Counted from the stretch's first letter, positions 9,929 through 19,087 are shown. The stretch: DNA of 64,000 nucleotides from GWE2-42-39 sp942493345 (GCA_942493345.1 OW818695.1:868001-932000), one strand, 5' to 3'. A program made the numbers and translations. The notes: generated by a model not told the origin, from the letters alone.

Positions 9929-10834
9929 TTACTTTTGTATTGAATTTCCCCTCCCATAATTTCTGAATTGGCTGGGGGTCATCCGAGTTTGTTTTTTAAA
10001 TGAAGCCGAGAAATATTCAATGGATTCATAACCTAGCTCCAGGGCTATTTCCTTGATTGTTTTATTCGAAATGGAAAGTAATTCCTTCGCTTTCTGAATT
10101 TTCAGCTGAGAAATGTACTGGGCAGGGGCAAGTCCGGTATATTGCCTAAACATCCGGCGAAACCAGCTGTAACTTATATTCAGCGATTCGGCAAGTTCTT
10201 CCGGCAAAATCAAGGTGCCGATTTTTTCGCGGATGATTAACTTGGCTTTATTAATTTTATTCAGCACCTCTTTGTCTTCCCAGCTTTTATCTTTTTCACG
10301 GTATTGGAGATATGCAAGTAAGTGAATCGTTATTCCCGACAAAAGCTGCTGAAACCCGGGACGCTCGCTATTACTTACATCCAGAATTTTTTTGTAAAGG
10401 GTTACAATTTCCTCGTCGTACCCGATATTCATTACCGGGTTCTTTAAGGAAACAAATTTGTTTTCAAGCAATATATTGGCGAAAGATCCGGTAAATCCAA
10501 CCCAGTAGCTTTCCCATCCGGTTGTTTCGTCAGGCCGGTAGCTATGCCATTCACCTGGGAACAGAAAAAAAACTGAACCTTCGGATATATTGCACCGAGG
10601 ACAGTTCGTTGAAGTAAACTGTCCATTGCCTTTGGTGATGTATAACAGCGCAAACTCCTGAAGAATCCGGCCACGCTCGAAATCAAAACTGTATCCCTGC
10701 GGATGTCCTGAAGCCGGATAGTTTGAATGAACGGGAATAGATTCAAAACCGACGGTACTCACCTTCAAAAGTAAAAGGTCATCCTTTTCATGAGATGGAA
10801 TATACCGGGTTTGCGAATTAGTGATATGTTGCAT
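9929..10834 (-). CDS. AraC-family transcriptional regulator
   Basis: A 301-residue regulator and the only minus-strand gene in the window. Residues about 20-165 form a cupin-like ligand domain (ALLYITKGNGQF, SVFFLFPGEWHSYRP). The C-terminal ~100 residues hold two helix-turn-helix motifs (LAESLNISYSWFRRMFRQYTG and IKEIALELGYESIEYFSASFKK) with the AraC signature ending RMTPSQFR. The protein has no membrane segment, so it is a cytoplasmic sensor, probably of an imported mono- or oligosaccharide such as rhamnose (inference; RhaS/RhaR belong to this family). It is divergent from the SusC operon and its start lies just beyond leader copy B. The identical core upstream of 4898 suggests that it controls both transcripts. 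Confidence 0.9.
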   Translation of the reverse strand: MQHITNSQTRYIPSHEKDDLLLLKVSTVGFESIPVHSNYPASGHPQGYSFDFERGRILQEFALLYITKGNGQFTSTNCPRCNISEGSVFFLFPGEWHSYRPDETTGWESYWVGFTGSFANILLENKFVSLKNPVMNIGYDEEIVTLYKKILDVSNSERPGFQQLLSGITIHLLAYLQYREKDKSWEDKEVLNKINKAKLIIREKIGTLILPEELAESLNISYSWFRRMFRQYTGLAPAQYISQLKIQKAKELLSISNKTIKEIALELGYESIEYFSASFKKQTRMTPSQFRNYGRGNSIQK

Positions 10835-10847
10835 AATAAACTAGCTA

Positions 10848-11005
10848 TGTCAATTTTCACAGTCTTTCGATCAAAATTAGACTATTTATTCAGCTAATAT
10901 ATTAATATCTTGCACCATCAGCAAACGGAAAGAATATAGTTGCTGTGTCAGATTGATCTGGGTTCCCTACAACTATCAAACCTTGAATAATATGAAACAC
11001 TATTC
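10848..11005 (+). repeat. Leader/promoter repeat, copy B (araC-susC intergenic region)
   Basis: Second copy of the ~160-bp leader found at 4753-4911. The best conserved part runs from about 10881 (tatttattcagctaatata) to the ATG at 10992 and the first five codons. It lies between the divergent AraC gene and the SusC operon, where a regulator-binding site is expected. The palindrome taatatatta and the block cttgcaccatcagcaaa are shared. I could not confidently place a -33/-7 promoter in it. Confidence 0.85.
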
Positions 11006-11294
11006 TATTATAAATTCTTTTCTGATCCTTCATTTCTGTGCCTGTTCAAAAAAAGGGATTGTTGGTTTTACAGCTAAAAACCTTGAATCCATGGGCAACG
11101 AAATTTTTTCTCTCCCCGGAAGAATGAATTCAGACCAACAAAATCAAATACAATCGAGCTATCACATTCTTGCGACACCCAATAACAGGTTTGAGTACGG
11201 GAAAAACCAGAATCATCTTCATCCTATAGCAGAATCAGTGCTAACAAACAATACGATTCATAACATTACTCTTCTAAAACATTTTATTATATAA
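10992..11294 (+). CDS. Small ORF of unknown function behind the duplicated leader
   Basis: A 100-codon frame that starts in the same position of the repeated leader as the gene at 4898 (both MKHYS, then hydrophobic). A short hydrophobic segment (IINSFLILHFCAC) is followed by a polar, low-information tail with no family motif that I recognise. It may be the 5' remnant of a gene whose start and leader were duplicated, a short secreted peptide, or simply the untranslated leader of susC, which begins 40 bp after its stop. The extension to an upstream TTG at 10953 is unlikely. Real expression is uncertain. Confidence 0.35.
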   Translation: MKHYSIINSFLILHFCACSKKGIVGFTAKNLESMGNEIFSLPGRMNSDQQNQIQSSYHILATPNNRFEYGKNQNHLHPIAESVLTNNTIHNITLLKHFII

Positions 11295-11334
11295 TCTTCT
11301 TAAAAACGTAACTATTCACTAAAACTACTAATCA

Positions 11335-14300
11335 ATGAAACACGTCTTCAAATTTTTGGTTCTAATGTTCTTTCTAACCGGAACGTTAGAAGCATGGACC
11401 CAGACAATTACCGTCACTGGGCAAGTGACGGATGAAAATCAAGAAGGTTTACCTGGCGTTAATGTGTTACTAAAAGGTACTACAACCGGGGTATCAACAG
11501 ACACATCAGGTAATTTTTCTTTTGCTGTACCTCACGAAAATGCGGTATTAGTTTTTTCATTTATTGGATACCTTACACAAGAAGCTACCGTTGGCGCCAA
11601 TCACAAGGTAAATGTTAGCCTTCTTCCAGACACCAAAGATTTGGATGAAGTGGTGGTCGTGGCTTTTGGTACTCAAAAGAAATCCGATATGGTTGGATCA
11701 ATCACTACCATCAAACCATCGGAACTTAAAATTCCATCAAGCAACCTCACAGCTGCATTGGCAGGACGAGCATCGGGTGTAATTGCATATCAACGCAGCG
11801 GTGAACCGGGGCAGGACAATGCCGACTTTTTTATCCGTGGAGTTACAACATTCGGATATAAGCAAGATCCATTAATCCTGATTGATGGAATAGAAGTTTC
11901 CAGTACAGAATTAGCCCGATTACAGGTAGATGATGTCGCCAGTTTTTCTATCCTGAAAGATGCAACAGCAACAGCGCTATACGGTTCGCGTGCAGCCAAC
12001 GGGGTTATTTTGGTCACTACAAAAGAAGGTGAGGTTGGAGAAGTTAAGGTAACACTCCGACTGGAAAATAATATTTCGATGCCAACCAGGAATATTAAAT
12101 TAGCTGATCCGATCACGTATATGAAGTTGGCCAATGAAGCGGTACTGACGCGTGATCCACTAGGGGTGACCCTTTATTCCGACAGGAAGATCGAAAACAC
12201 AATGGCAGGAAATAACCCCGTTGTTTATCCGGCCAACGACTGGCGAGATATTTTGTTTAAAGATTACACCATGAATCAAGCCGTTAACCTGAGCGTTAAA
12301 GGAGGTGGAAAAATCGCAAGATACTATGTTTCCGGATCATACAATAAAGACAACGGATTGATGAAGGTTGACAAAAGGAATAATTTCAATAGCAATATCG
12401 ATTTAAAAAGTTATACTCTGCTATCGAACGTCAACATTAATCTGACAAAAACAACGGAATTGACTGTCCGAATGAACGGAAATTTTGACGATTATACTGG
12501 CCCTATTTACGGGGGTACTTCGATGTATAATAAGGTAATGAACTCCAATCCTGTTCTATTCCCTGCCTACTACCCCATCGACGAAGCACATAAATATCTG
12601 GGACACATCATGTTCGGGAATTACGACAAAGGACAGTATATTAATCCTTATGCAGACATGGTAAAAGGGTACAAGGAGTATTCCCGCTCTGTAATGCAGG
12701 CACAACTGGAACTGGGGCAAGATCTTAGCTTCGTTACCAAAGGACTTACATTTAGCGCCATGGTGAATACAAACAGAAGATCTTATTTTGGTGTCAATCG
12801 AAGTTATACCCCATTTTGGTATACACTGTCGGGGTACGATAGTTACACGGACACCTACGGTCTTACAAATATTAATCCGGAAAAAGGAACTGAATATTTG
12901 AATTACAGCGAAGACGATCCAACCACTAGTTCTTCTTTCTATCTTGAATCAAAGTTTAGCTACAGCAGGGAGTTCAATAAGCACGGAATTAGCGGATTGT
13001 TAATTTATATGGCACAAACCCAATTAGATGCCAACACAGGTGATCTTCAAAAATCTCTTCCATATCGGAATATGGGAGTATCAGGAAGAGCTACTTACGA
13101 GTATGACAAACGATATTATTCGGAATTTAACTTTGGGTATAATGGATCAGAACGTTTTGATGCCAAACATCGGTTTGGATTTTTCCCTTCAGTAGGGCTT
13201 GCCTGGACCGTTTCTAACGAAAAATTCTTCACTAATGACGTTAAACGGATAATCTCGAAATTAAGACTTCGGGGAACCTACGGTATTATTGGGAATGATG
13301 CGATTGGATCGGAAGATGATCGTTTCTTTTATTTATCCAATGTGAACATGAACAATAGTGCCAGGGCTGCCACTTTTGGTCGTGATCCGGGATCGCTATA
13401 TACTTTGAACGGAATATCTATTTCGCGATACGCAAATCCAAACATTTCATGGGAAATTTCCACCCAGAAAAATCTTGCGTTGGAAGTAAGCCTATTTGAG
13501 AAACTTAATATCAATGTGGAATATTTCTCTCAATATCGCGATAACATCCTGATGACAAGAAGTTCGATACCCGTTGAGGCAGGCTTTAGTTCAGCTATTC
13601 GTGCCAATGTTGGTGAAGCGTCAGGAAGTGGAGTTGACATGTCAGTTGACTACAAACAATTCTTTAAAAATGATTTCTGGATCACCGCTATGGGAAATTT
13701 CACTTTCTCAAGAAGCAAATACCAATTCTACGAAGAACCCCGATATGATGAGGCTTATCGTTATCATAAAGGCAATTCAATTCATCAAACATACGGTTTA
13801 ATAGCTGAACGGTTATTTATTGATGATGCAGAAGTTGCCAATTCTCCGGTGCAGAGTTTTGGTGAATATGGGGCAGGAGATATCAAATACCTGGATGTAA
13901 ACCGTGATGGAAAAGTTACAGAAGCAGATAAAGTTCCGATTGGCAACCCTACAATGCCTGAGATGGTTTATGGTTTTGGATTTTCATTAGGATATAAAGC
14001 GTTTGACGTATCCGCATTTTTCCAGGGATCTGCAAATTCATCATTCTGGATAAACCCGGTCGCTACTTCTCCTTTTGTCGGTGAAAACCAATTATTAAAA
14101 GCGTATGCCGATAGTTACTGGTCAGAAGATAATCGTAATGTATATGCCCTGTGGCCACGTCTGAGTACCGAAGTAAGTAGTAATAATACTCAAACCAGTA
14201 CCTGGTTTATGCGCGATGGTTCGTTCCTGCGGCTAAAACAGGTTGAAATTGGCTATACTCTTCCTGAGCGTCTTCAGAAACTAGTTCATACCACCAACTT

Positions 14301-14436
14301 CCGCATTTACGTAAGTGCCAGCAACTTGCTCACTTTCAGTAAATTTAAATTGTGGGATATTGAAATGGGAGGTAATGGATTAGGGTATCCGATACAAAAG
14401 ACAATTAATTTTGGGGTATATCTGAATATTAATTAA
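11335..14436 (+). CDS. SusC-like TonB-dependent outer-membrane transporter
   Basis: A 1033-residue outer-membrane receptor with a Sec signal (residues 1-23). The order is a carboxypeptidase-regulatory-like domain typical of SusC proteins (ITVTGQVTDENQ, about 24-105), the LDEVVVVAFGTQKK segment before the plug, the plug with AALAGRASGV, FFIRGV and ATALYGSRAANGVI (about 110-230), then a beta-barrel to the C-terminus. Its length is normal for SusC. It imports oligosaccharides across the outer membrane with the SusD partner 43 bp downstream. It is the only SusC in the window, so it should serve the whole surrounding enzyme set. It is likely transcribed from leader copy B under AraC control. Confidence 0.96.
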   Translation: MKHVFKFLVLMFFLTGTLEAWTQTITVTGQVTDENQEGLPGVNVLLKGTTTGVSTDTSGNFSFAVPHENAVLVFSFIGYLTQEATVGANHKVNVSLLPDTKDLDEVVVVAFGTQKKSDMVGSITTIKPSELKIPSSNLTAALAGRASGVIAYQRSGEPGQDNADFFIRGVTTFGYKQDPLILIDGIEVSSTELARLQVDDVASFSILKDATATALYGSRAANGVILVTTKEGEVGEVKVTLRLENNISMPTRNIKLADPITYMKLANEAVLTRDPLGVTLYSDRKIENTMAGNNPVVYPANDWRDILFKDYTMNQAVNLSVKGGGKIARYYVSGSYNKDNGLMKVDKRNNFNSNIDLKSYTLLSNVNINLTKTTELTVRMNGNFDDYTGPIYGGTSMYNKVMNSNPVLFPAYYPIDEAHKYLGHIMFGNYDKGQYINPYADMVKGYKEYSRSVMQAQLELGQDLSFVTKGLTFSAMVNTNRRSYFGVNRSYTPFWYTLSGYDSYTDTYGLTNINPEKGTEYLNYSEDDPTTSSSFYLESKFSYSREFNKHGISGLLIYMAQTQLDANTGDLQKSLPYRNMGVSGRATYEYDKRYYSEFNFGYNGSERFDAKHRFGFFPSVGLAWTVSNEKFFTNDVKRIISKLRLRGTYGIIGNDAIGSEDDRFFYLSNVNMNNSARAATFGRDPGSLYTLNGISISRYANPNISWEISTQKNLALEVSLFEKLNINVEYFSQYRDNILMTRSSIPVEAGFSSAIRANVGEASGSGVDMSVDYKQFFKNDFWITAMGNFTFSRSKYQFYEEPRYDEAYRYHKGNSIHQTYGLIAERLFIDDAEVANSPVQSFGEYGAGDIKYLDVNRDGKVTEADKVPIGNPTMPEMVYGFGFSLGYKAFDVSAFFQGSANSSFWINPVATSPFVGENQLLKAYADSYWSEDNRNVYALWPRLSTEVSSNNTQTSTWFMRDGSFLRLKQVEIGYTLPERLQKLVHTTNFRIYVSASNLLTFSKFKLWDIEMGGNGLGYPIQKTINFGVYLNIN

Positions 14437-14479
14437 AACCACCTGGGTTCTTAGCTATTTTATCTAAAAAAATGAGAAT

Positions 14480-16366
14480 ATGAAAAAATATAAATTATTA
14501 GGCATTTTCGCGATACTCACGTTGTTTGCATTGAATTCTTGCAACAAATTTCTGGATGTTGTTCCCGATAATGTTGCTACACTTGACAATGCATTTACCA
14601 GACGTATTGAGGCTCAAAAATATCTGTTTACATGCTATTCATACATGCCAAAACATGGTAGTATTGATGATGATCCGGGACTGTTGGCCGGCGATGAATT
14701 ATGGCGGTTCCCTACAATTAAAGGATTTATGGAAGTAGCCCGGGGGTTCCAAAGTACCGTAAGTCCATACGGCGATCGATGGGCTCAATATTTCAGAGCC
14801 ATCAGAGATTGTAATATTTTTCTTGAAAATATTGAGAAAGTACCTGATTTAGAAGAAACAGAAAGATTACGTTGGATTTCGGAAGTAAAATTCTTGAAAT
14901 CGTATTATCATTTCTATTTGTTGAAAATGTACGGGCCGATTCCAGTAATAAAAAAGAATATAGCAATAGATGCTAACGAAGAAGATATATTTATATCCAG
15001 GTCGCCGGCAGACTCGGTGTTTTCCTACATTACGCAATTGATCGACGAGTCAACAGAAAATCTTCCACTTTCAATTGAAAATCCGGTTCAAGAACTGGGT
15101 CGTATTACCAAACCGATTGCGCTGGCTCTTAAGGCAGAAGTATTAGTGTATGCAGCGAGTCCGCTTTTTAATGGAAATGCAGATGCCAGTGGCCTTAAAA
15201 ACCCGGATGGAACTCCTCTTTTTAATGCCTCATACGTAAAAGAAAAATGGGATTCAGCCGCAGCAGCATGTGCCAAGGCAATTGATATTTGTCATCAGGC
15301 AGGGTTTCGGTTATATAAATACAGTACAGATTTTCAGCAATATAACTTAACCGACACGATAAAAACGCAACTGAGTATCAGAAATTGCATTAGTGAAAGA
15401 TGGAACAGTGAAATTATATGGGCAAATACTCAAACGAGTTCCACTTCCCTTCAAACCTTAATGTCGACATGGTGGGATCCGGCCAATCTTGATATTTCGA
15501 TTACACATGGAGAACTCTCTCCAACATTAAAGATTGCAGAAATGTTTTACACCGACAAAGGGGTTCCTATTTCTGAAGATAAAACATGGAGCTATAATAA
15601 ACGATATTCATTAAGAACTGCGGCAACCGAGGATCAGCTATACATTCGCAAAGGTAGCACAACCGCCTATTTACATTTCAACAGGGAACCCAGGTTCTAT
15701 GCAGATTTAGCATTTGACGGTGCAGTATGGTATGGTCAAGGCCGTTATGACGACAAGGTTCCATCCAATTTATTCTTTTTGGAAGGAAAATTCAAACAAA
15801 GAAATGGGTATGGAAAGATCGGGTTCGGAACGGTAACTGGTTATTTTATAAAGAAGTTAATCCACTTCCAAAATGTAGTTGGCACTGGAAACAATTACGC
15901 TGTAACTCCGTATCCATTTACGATCATGCGACTGGCTGACTTGTATTTATTGTATGCAGAGGCATTGAACGAAGCCGAAGGACCAAAAGCTGAAGTATAT
16001 GAATACATTAATTTGGTTCGTGAACGTGCCGGACTGGAATCGGTAGAATCATCATGGGATAATTATTCAAATAATCCATCGAAATATAAAAATACAGAAG
16101 GACTAAGAGAAATTATCCACACCGAACGTTTAATTGAACTGGCATTCGAGGGAAAACGCTTTTGGGATTTACGCCGGTGGAAAAAGGCAGAAATCGAACT
16201 AAACCGACCGGTAGCCGGATGGGATTTGATGCAAAAAGATGCGGCTAGCTTTTACAGACCTCTGTTAATTTATAATCAAATTTTTGGATCGAAAGATTAC
16301 TTCTGGCCAATAGCAGAAAGCACTGTTGCCAGGAATAAAAATTTGGTTCAGAATTTAGGATGGTAA
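14480..16366 (+). CDS. SusD/RagB-like surface glycan-binding lipoprotein
   Basis: A 628-residue lipoprotein with a lipobox ending LNSC near residue 21. It shows the SusD architecture: an N-terminal SusD-like segment (CNKFLDVVPDN, WAQYFRAIRDCNIFLENIE), TPR-type helices and the C-terminal RagB/SusD part (MRLADLYLLYAEALNEA; LIELAFEGKRFWDLRRWK). It forms the lid of the SusC transporter on the cell surface and captures the glycan. The stop codon overlaps an ATG of the next reading frame (16360), and the genes are tightly packed, so one transcript is expected. Confidence 0.96.
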   Translation: MKKYKLLGIFAILTLFALNSCNKFLDVVPDNVATLDNAFTRRIEAQKYLFTCYSYMPKHGSIDDDPGLLAGDELWRFPTIKGFMEVARGFQSTVSPYGDRWAQYFRAIRDCNIFLENIEKVPDLEETERLRWISEVKFLKSYYHFYLLKMYGPIPVIKKNIAIDANEEDIFISRSPADSVFSYITQLIDESTENLPLSIENPVQELGRITKPIALALKAEVLVYAASPLFNGNADASGLKNPDGTPLFNASYVKEKWDSAAAACAKAIDICHQAGFRLYKYSTDFQQYNLTDTIKTQLSIRNCISERWNSEIIWANTQTSSTSLQTLMSTWWDPANLDISITHGELSPTLKIAEMFYTDKGVPISEDKTWSYNKRYSLRTAATEDQLYIRKGSTTAYLHFNREPRFYADLAFDGAVWYGQGRYDDKVPSNLFFLEGKFKQRNGYGKIGFGTVTGYFIKKLIHFQNVVGTGNNYAVTPYPFTIMRLADLYLLYAEALNEAEGPKAEVYEYINLVRERAGLESVESSWDNYSNNPSKYKNTEGLREIIHTERLIELAFEGKRFWDLRRWKKAEIELNRPVAGWDLMQKDAASFYRPLLIYNQIFGSKDYFWPIAESTVARNKNLVQNLGW

Positions 16367-16392
16367 ATAATGAATTCAATTTTATAAAGAAA

Positions 16393-17595
16393 ATGAAAAT
16401 GAAAATGAAAAATATAAGTCTGATAACAACAGCATTTCTAATTGCTGTATGCTGGTTCTCGTGTACAGAAGAAGGGAGAATTGACCATATCGACCCATCA
16501 AGCCCTGCTCCGACACAAATCTCCGATATAAAAATTCAGAGCAAACCTGGAGGTGCAATAATTTCATACGAAATTCCGGATGATCCTAATTTTTCATACG
16601 CGAAAGCAGTTTATGAAATTCAACCTGGCGTTTATCGTGAAGCAAAGGCATCATTATATACCGACACGCTAACCTTGGTCGGTTATGGCGATACATTAAC
16701 ACATAAAGTTGATATATATAGCGTTGGAAAAAACGAAAAAGAATCAGCTCCACTTACCATTAATGTGAAGGCATTAACACCACCTGTACAATCGGTATTC
16801 AAAACAATCAATTTAGTTGCCACTTTTGGTGGCGTTCAACTATCATTTAAAAACGTTGACAAAGCAGACCTCGCTCTAACGTTGATGGTAGACACCACCA
16901 ACACAGGCGACTGGACCACCGTAGAAACATTTTATACAGGCGCTCCCGAAGGAGTTTTTTCAGCCAGGGGCTTCGAGGCATCAGAAAAGAAATTTGCCAT
17001 TTTTGTTAGAGACCGTTGGCTCAATAAATCAGACACATTAGTCAAATCTTTGACCCCTGTATTTGAGGAATTCATACCAAAAACATGGAAAGCGCTGAAC
17101 TTGCCTTCAGATCAAATTGTAGGAGCCAGTACAAGTTATAAGATTGAATACATGTGGGATGGACAAATGACTGCTTATGTGGGCGTATGGGCATCATCGA
17201 ATACCTCCGTTCTTCCCCAATGGTTTACCGTTGATTTACAACAAAAAGTGATAATCAGCAGGATTAGAGAACACCAACAGGAAGCGGGTCACTTATATAA
17301 AAGTTCGGCAGTCAAGAAATTCGAATTGTGGGGATCCAACAATCCGGATACGAATGGGGGATGGAATAATTGGCAATTGTTGGGAACATTTGAATCATTT
17401 AAACCTTCAGGTTCACCAATGGGTACGAATACTACGGAAGATCAAAACTATGGTCACTTTTTAGGCGAAGAATTTTCATTTGATAAGCTCATGCCGGCAG
17501 TTCGCTACATCCGTTGGAAAACGTTGGAAACATACGGAAGCTCAGGACAGGTTGTTATCGCAGAAATTGACCTGTATGGCCAAATAGTAAAATAG
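16393..17595 (+). CDS. SusE-position surface lipoprotein (DUF4959/DUF5126/DUF5000-type)
   Basis: A 400-residue lipoprotein with a lipobox ending WFSC near residue 25. The start is ambiguous: an ATG at 16360 overlaps the susD stop, but three in-frame ATGs in a row (16393, 16399, 16405; atgaaa repeated) fit the signal peptide better. Two fibronectin-like N-terminal domains (ISDIKIQSKPGGAIISYEIP; SVFKTINLVATFGGVQLSF) resemble DUF4959 and DUF5126. The last ~150 residues are a discoidin-like DUF5000 domain (LPQWFTVDLQQKVIISRIR ... VRYIRWKTLE). Such proteins sit next to SusCD pairs and are thought to bind glycan on the surface; the ligand is not deducible. Confidence 0.82.
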   Translation: MKMKMKNISLITTAFLIAVCWFSCTEEGRIDHIDPSSPAPTQISDIKIQSKPGGAIISYEIPDDPNFSYAKAVYEIQPGVYREAKASLYTDTLTLVGYGDTLTHKVDIYSVGKNEKESAPLTINVKALTPPVQSVFKTINLVATFGGVQLSFKNVDKADLALTLMVDTTNTGDWTTVETFYTGAPEGVFSARGFEASEKKFAIFVRDRWLNKSDTLVKSLTPVFEEFIPKTWKALNLPSDQIVGASTSYKIEYMWDGQMTAYVGVWASSNTSVLPQWFTVDLQQKVIISRIREHQQEAGHLYKSSAVKKFELWGSNNPDTNGGWNNWQLLGTFESFKPSGSPMGTNTTEDQNYGHFLGEEFSFDKLMPAVRYIRWKTLETYGSSGQVVIAEIDLYGQIVK

Positions 17596-17643
17596 TTGAA
17601 CATTAGGAATGTTTTTGTATTAATGAATAATAATGAATATATT

Positions 17644-18744
17644 ATGAAATCGATTTTATACTATTTTCTTGTGCTTTTCATGTTTCTTGAAGTTTTTACT
17701 TCATGCACAGAAATGGACAGTACGTATTCTGAATTTATTGTACCCGGCGGAATAAACTATCCGGGAAAAGCGGTCAATGCAGTTGTTTATGCCGGCCGTA
17801 ACCGGGTGAAAATTGTCTGGCTTAGAGGAACCGATCCTTCAGTGGTTAAAACACGGATATTTTGGGACAATTATACAGACTCTGTTGAAGTTGCTACTCC
17901 TGCCCAAGGCGATACATTGAGCGTTATTATTAATAACCTGGAGGAAAAAACCTATGTCTTTACCATTAAAACCTATGATTCAAAAGGAAATATTTCAGTT
18001 CCTATTGAATTATTAAGTTCAGCCTATGGCGAAAGATACCAGGCCAATCTGTTAAGTCAATCGCCTTTTGCCGCTATATTAGATAATCAAGGTAACGTAA
18101 CCATTGAATGGGGAACCGCAAACATTACAGGTGGCGCTTACCAAACAGAAGTAGTTTATACCGACGTTTCGAATAAGACACTCACACAACGTTTTTCTGC
18201 AACTGAATCAACATTGGCGTTAACAGGTCTTAAACCAGGCACTACTTTTCAGTACCGTACAAGCTATTTGCCAAGTTCTTTCAGTATCGATACTTTTTAT
18301 ACAAGCTATACTGAAAACAAGGAATTTGTTTTCAAGAAAAGCGAATGGAGTATTATTGCTTTTTCCAGCCAGCACACTGCCGACGCTACAAATGGTATAG
18401 GGAACATTATTGATGGGAGCGCTGCTACACGGTGGCATACGCTATCAACTTCGAAATACCCACATTATGTTACTATCGACATGAAAGCTAAAAAGAAAAT
18501 TTCAGGTTTTGAATTATTTAGGACAACTGGTGATGTCAGGGCCTGCGATAAGTTCCAATTATTTGTCAGCTTAGATAATGTGATCTGGACCGATTTGGGT
18601 GTATTTAACTTCGACCGATTAACCGATAACGGACAGTATTATGGGATGGTATCAAATCCGGAAGCCCGATATTTTAAGTTTGTCGGTTTAGCCGGGCCCA
18701 ATCCGTTTATGGTAAGTGGTGAGATAAATGTTTACGGAAAGTAA
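17644..18744 (+). CDS. Surface lipoprotein, DUF4998 plus F5/8 type C (discoidin) domain
   Basis: A 366-residue lipoprotein. I chose the ATG at 17644 because it gives a clean signal ending VFTSC; in-frame ATG 17623 and TTG 17596 lie upstream. The N-terminal half (YPGKAVNAVVYAGRNRVKIVW, ARIFWDNYTDS-like, GNISVPIEL) resembles DUF4998 with a fibronectin-like fold. The C-terminal ~130 residues are a discoidin/F5-8C domain (GNIIDGSAATRWHT, YVTIDMKAKKKISGFELF, ARYFKFVGL). It is probably a glycan-binding partner of the SusCD pair and the last gene of that transcript, followed by a strong hairpin at 18788. Confidence 0.8.
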   Translation: MKSILYYFLVLFMFLEVFTSCTEMDSTYSEFIVPGGINYPGKAVNAVVYAGRNRVKIVWLRGTDPSVVKTRIFWDNYTDSVEVATPAQGDTLSVIINNLEEKTYVFTIKTYDSKGNISVPIELLSSAYGERYQANLLSQSPFAAILDNQGNVTIEWGTANITGGAYQTEVVYTDVSNKTLTQRFSATESTLALTGLKPGTTFQYRTSYLPSSFSIDTFYTSYTENKEFVFKKSEWSIIAFSSQHTADATNGIGNIIDGSAATRWHTLSTSKYPHYVTIDMKAKKKISGFELFRTTGDVRACDKFQLFVSLDNVIWTDLGVFNFDRLTDNGQYYGMVSNPEARYFKFVGLAGPNPFMVSGEINVYGK

Positions 18745-18787
18745 AAGAACATAAACCGGCCATTACGATAATGCTCTAAATTAAAAA

Positions 18788-18840
18788 CTGCAGTTATTCA
18801 CAACTCTTTTAAAATAAACAAAAGTTGTGGATAACTGCGG
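18788..18840 (+). terminator. Long hairpin downstream of the susCD operon
   Basis: Arms 18790-18805 (gcagttattcacaact) and 18823-18838 (agttgtggataactgc) pair over 16 bases with one G-T wobble. The stem can extend two more pairs outward. The loop is 17 bases and AT-rich. It lies 43 bp after the last gene of the operon and is followed by gggtttt, so termination is the simplest role, though the T-run is short. Confidence 0.55.
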
Positions 18841-18907
18841 GTTTTGGGCGGTAACCTAAACCTTGGGGAAAATCAATTGATCCGTTTAACGGGTAATCGC
18901 GGATTGA

Positions 18908-19087
18908 ATGTGGATGAACAGAAACATTCCGGAAGAAGGAATTTCGAAAGATCTGGAAGCCATAAAATCCACAGAACTTGAAAGCGCGGCTTCTCAATGT
19001 TCATTACTTCCCTACTATGGTAAACAACAAACCAACTTCAAAAAAATAAGATTCTCTTCTTTAGTAACAAAACATAAACAACTGTAG
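18908..19087 (+). pseudogene. Decayed GH106 fragment
   Basis: In the 439-bp gap between the susCD operon and the next GH106 gene, the frame starting at 18908 reads WMNRNIPEEGISKDLEAIKS. This matches the N-terminal GH106 signature of the gene at 1313 (CMNGNITKEGITKDLEAMKS) at 14 of 20 residues. The corresponding 57 bases agree at 48 positions by hand count. The match ends near 18973, the frame closes with a stop at 19085-19087, and a TGA lies directly upstream of 18908. It is a remnant of a further GH106 copy. Nothing else coding is visible between 18841 and 19183. Confidence 0.75.

Noticed and set aside
16360..16392. Upstream ATG overlapping the susD stop as the start of the SusE-position lipoprotein
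   Set aside because: It would put 11 extra residues with acidic and polar character before the signal peptide; the atgaaa cluster from 16393 fits better, though coupling from 16360 cannot be excluded.
18841..18907. Extension of the GH106 remnant upstream into the hairpin region
   Set aside because: No frame in this stretch matches the residues that precede the signature in the intact paralogs, and a TGA lies at 18905-18907.
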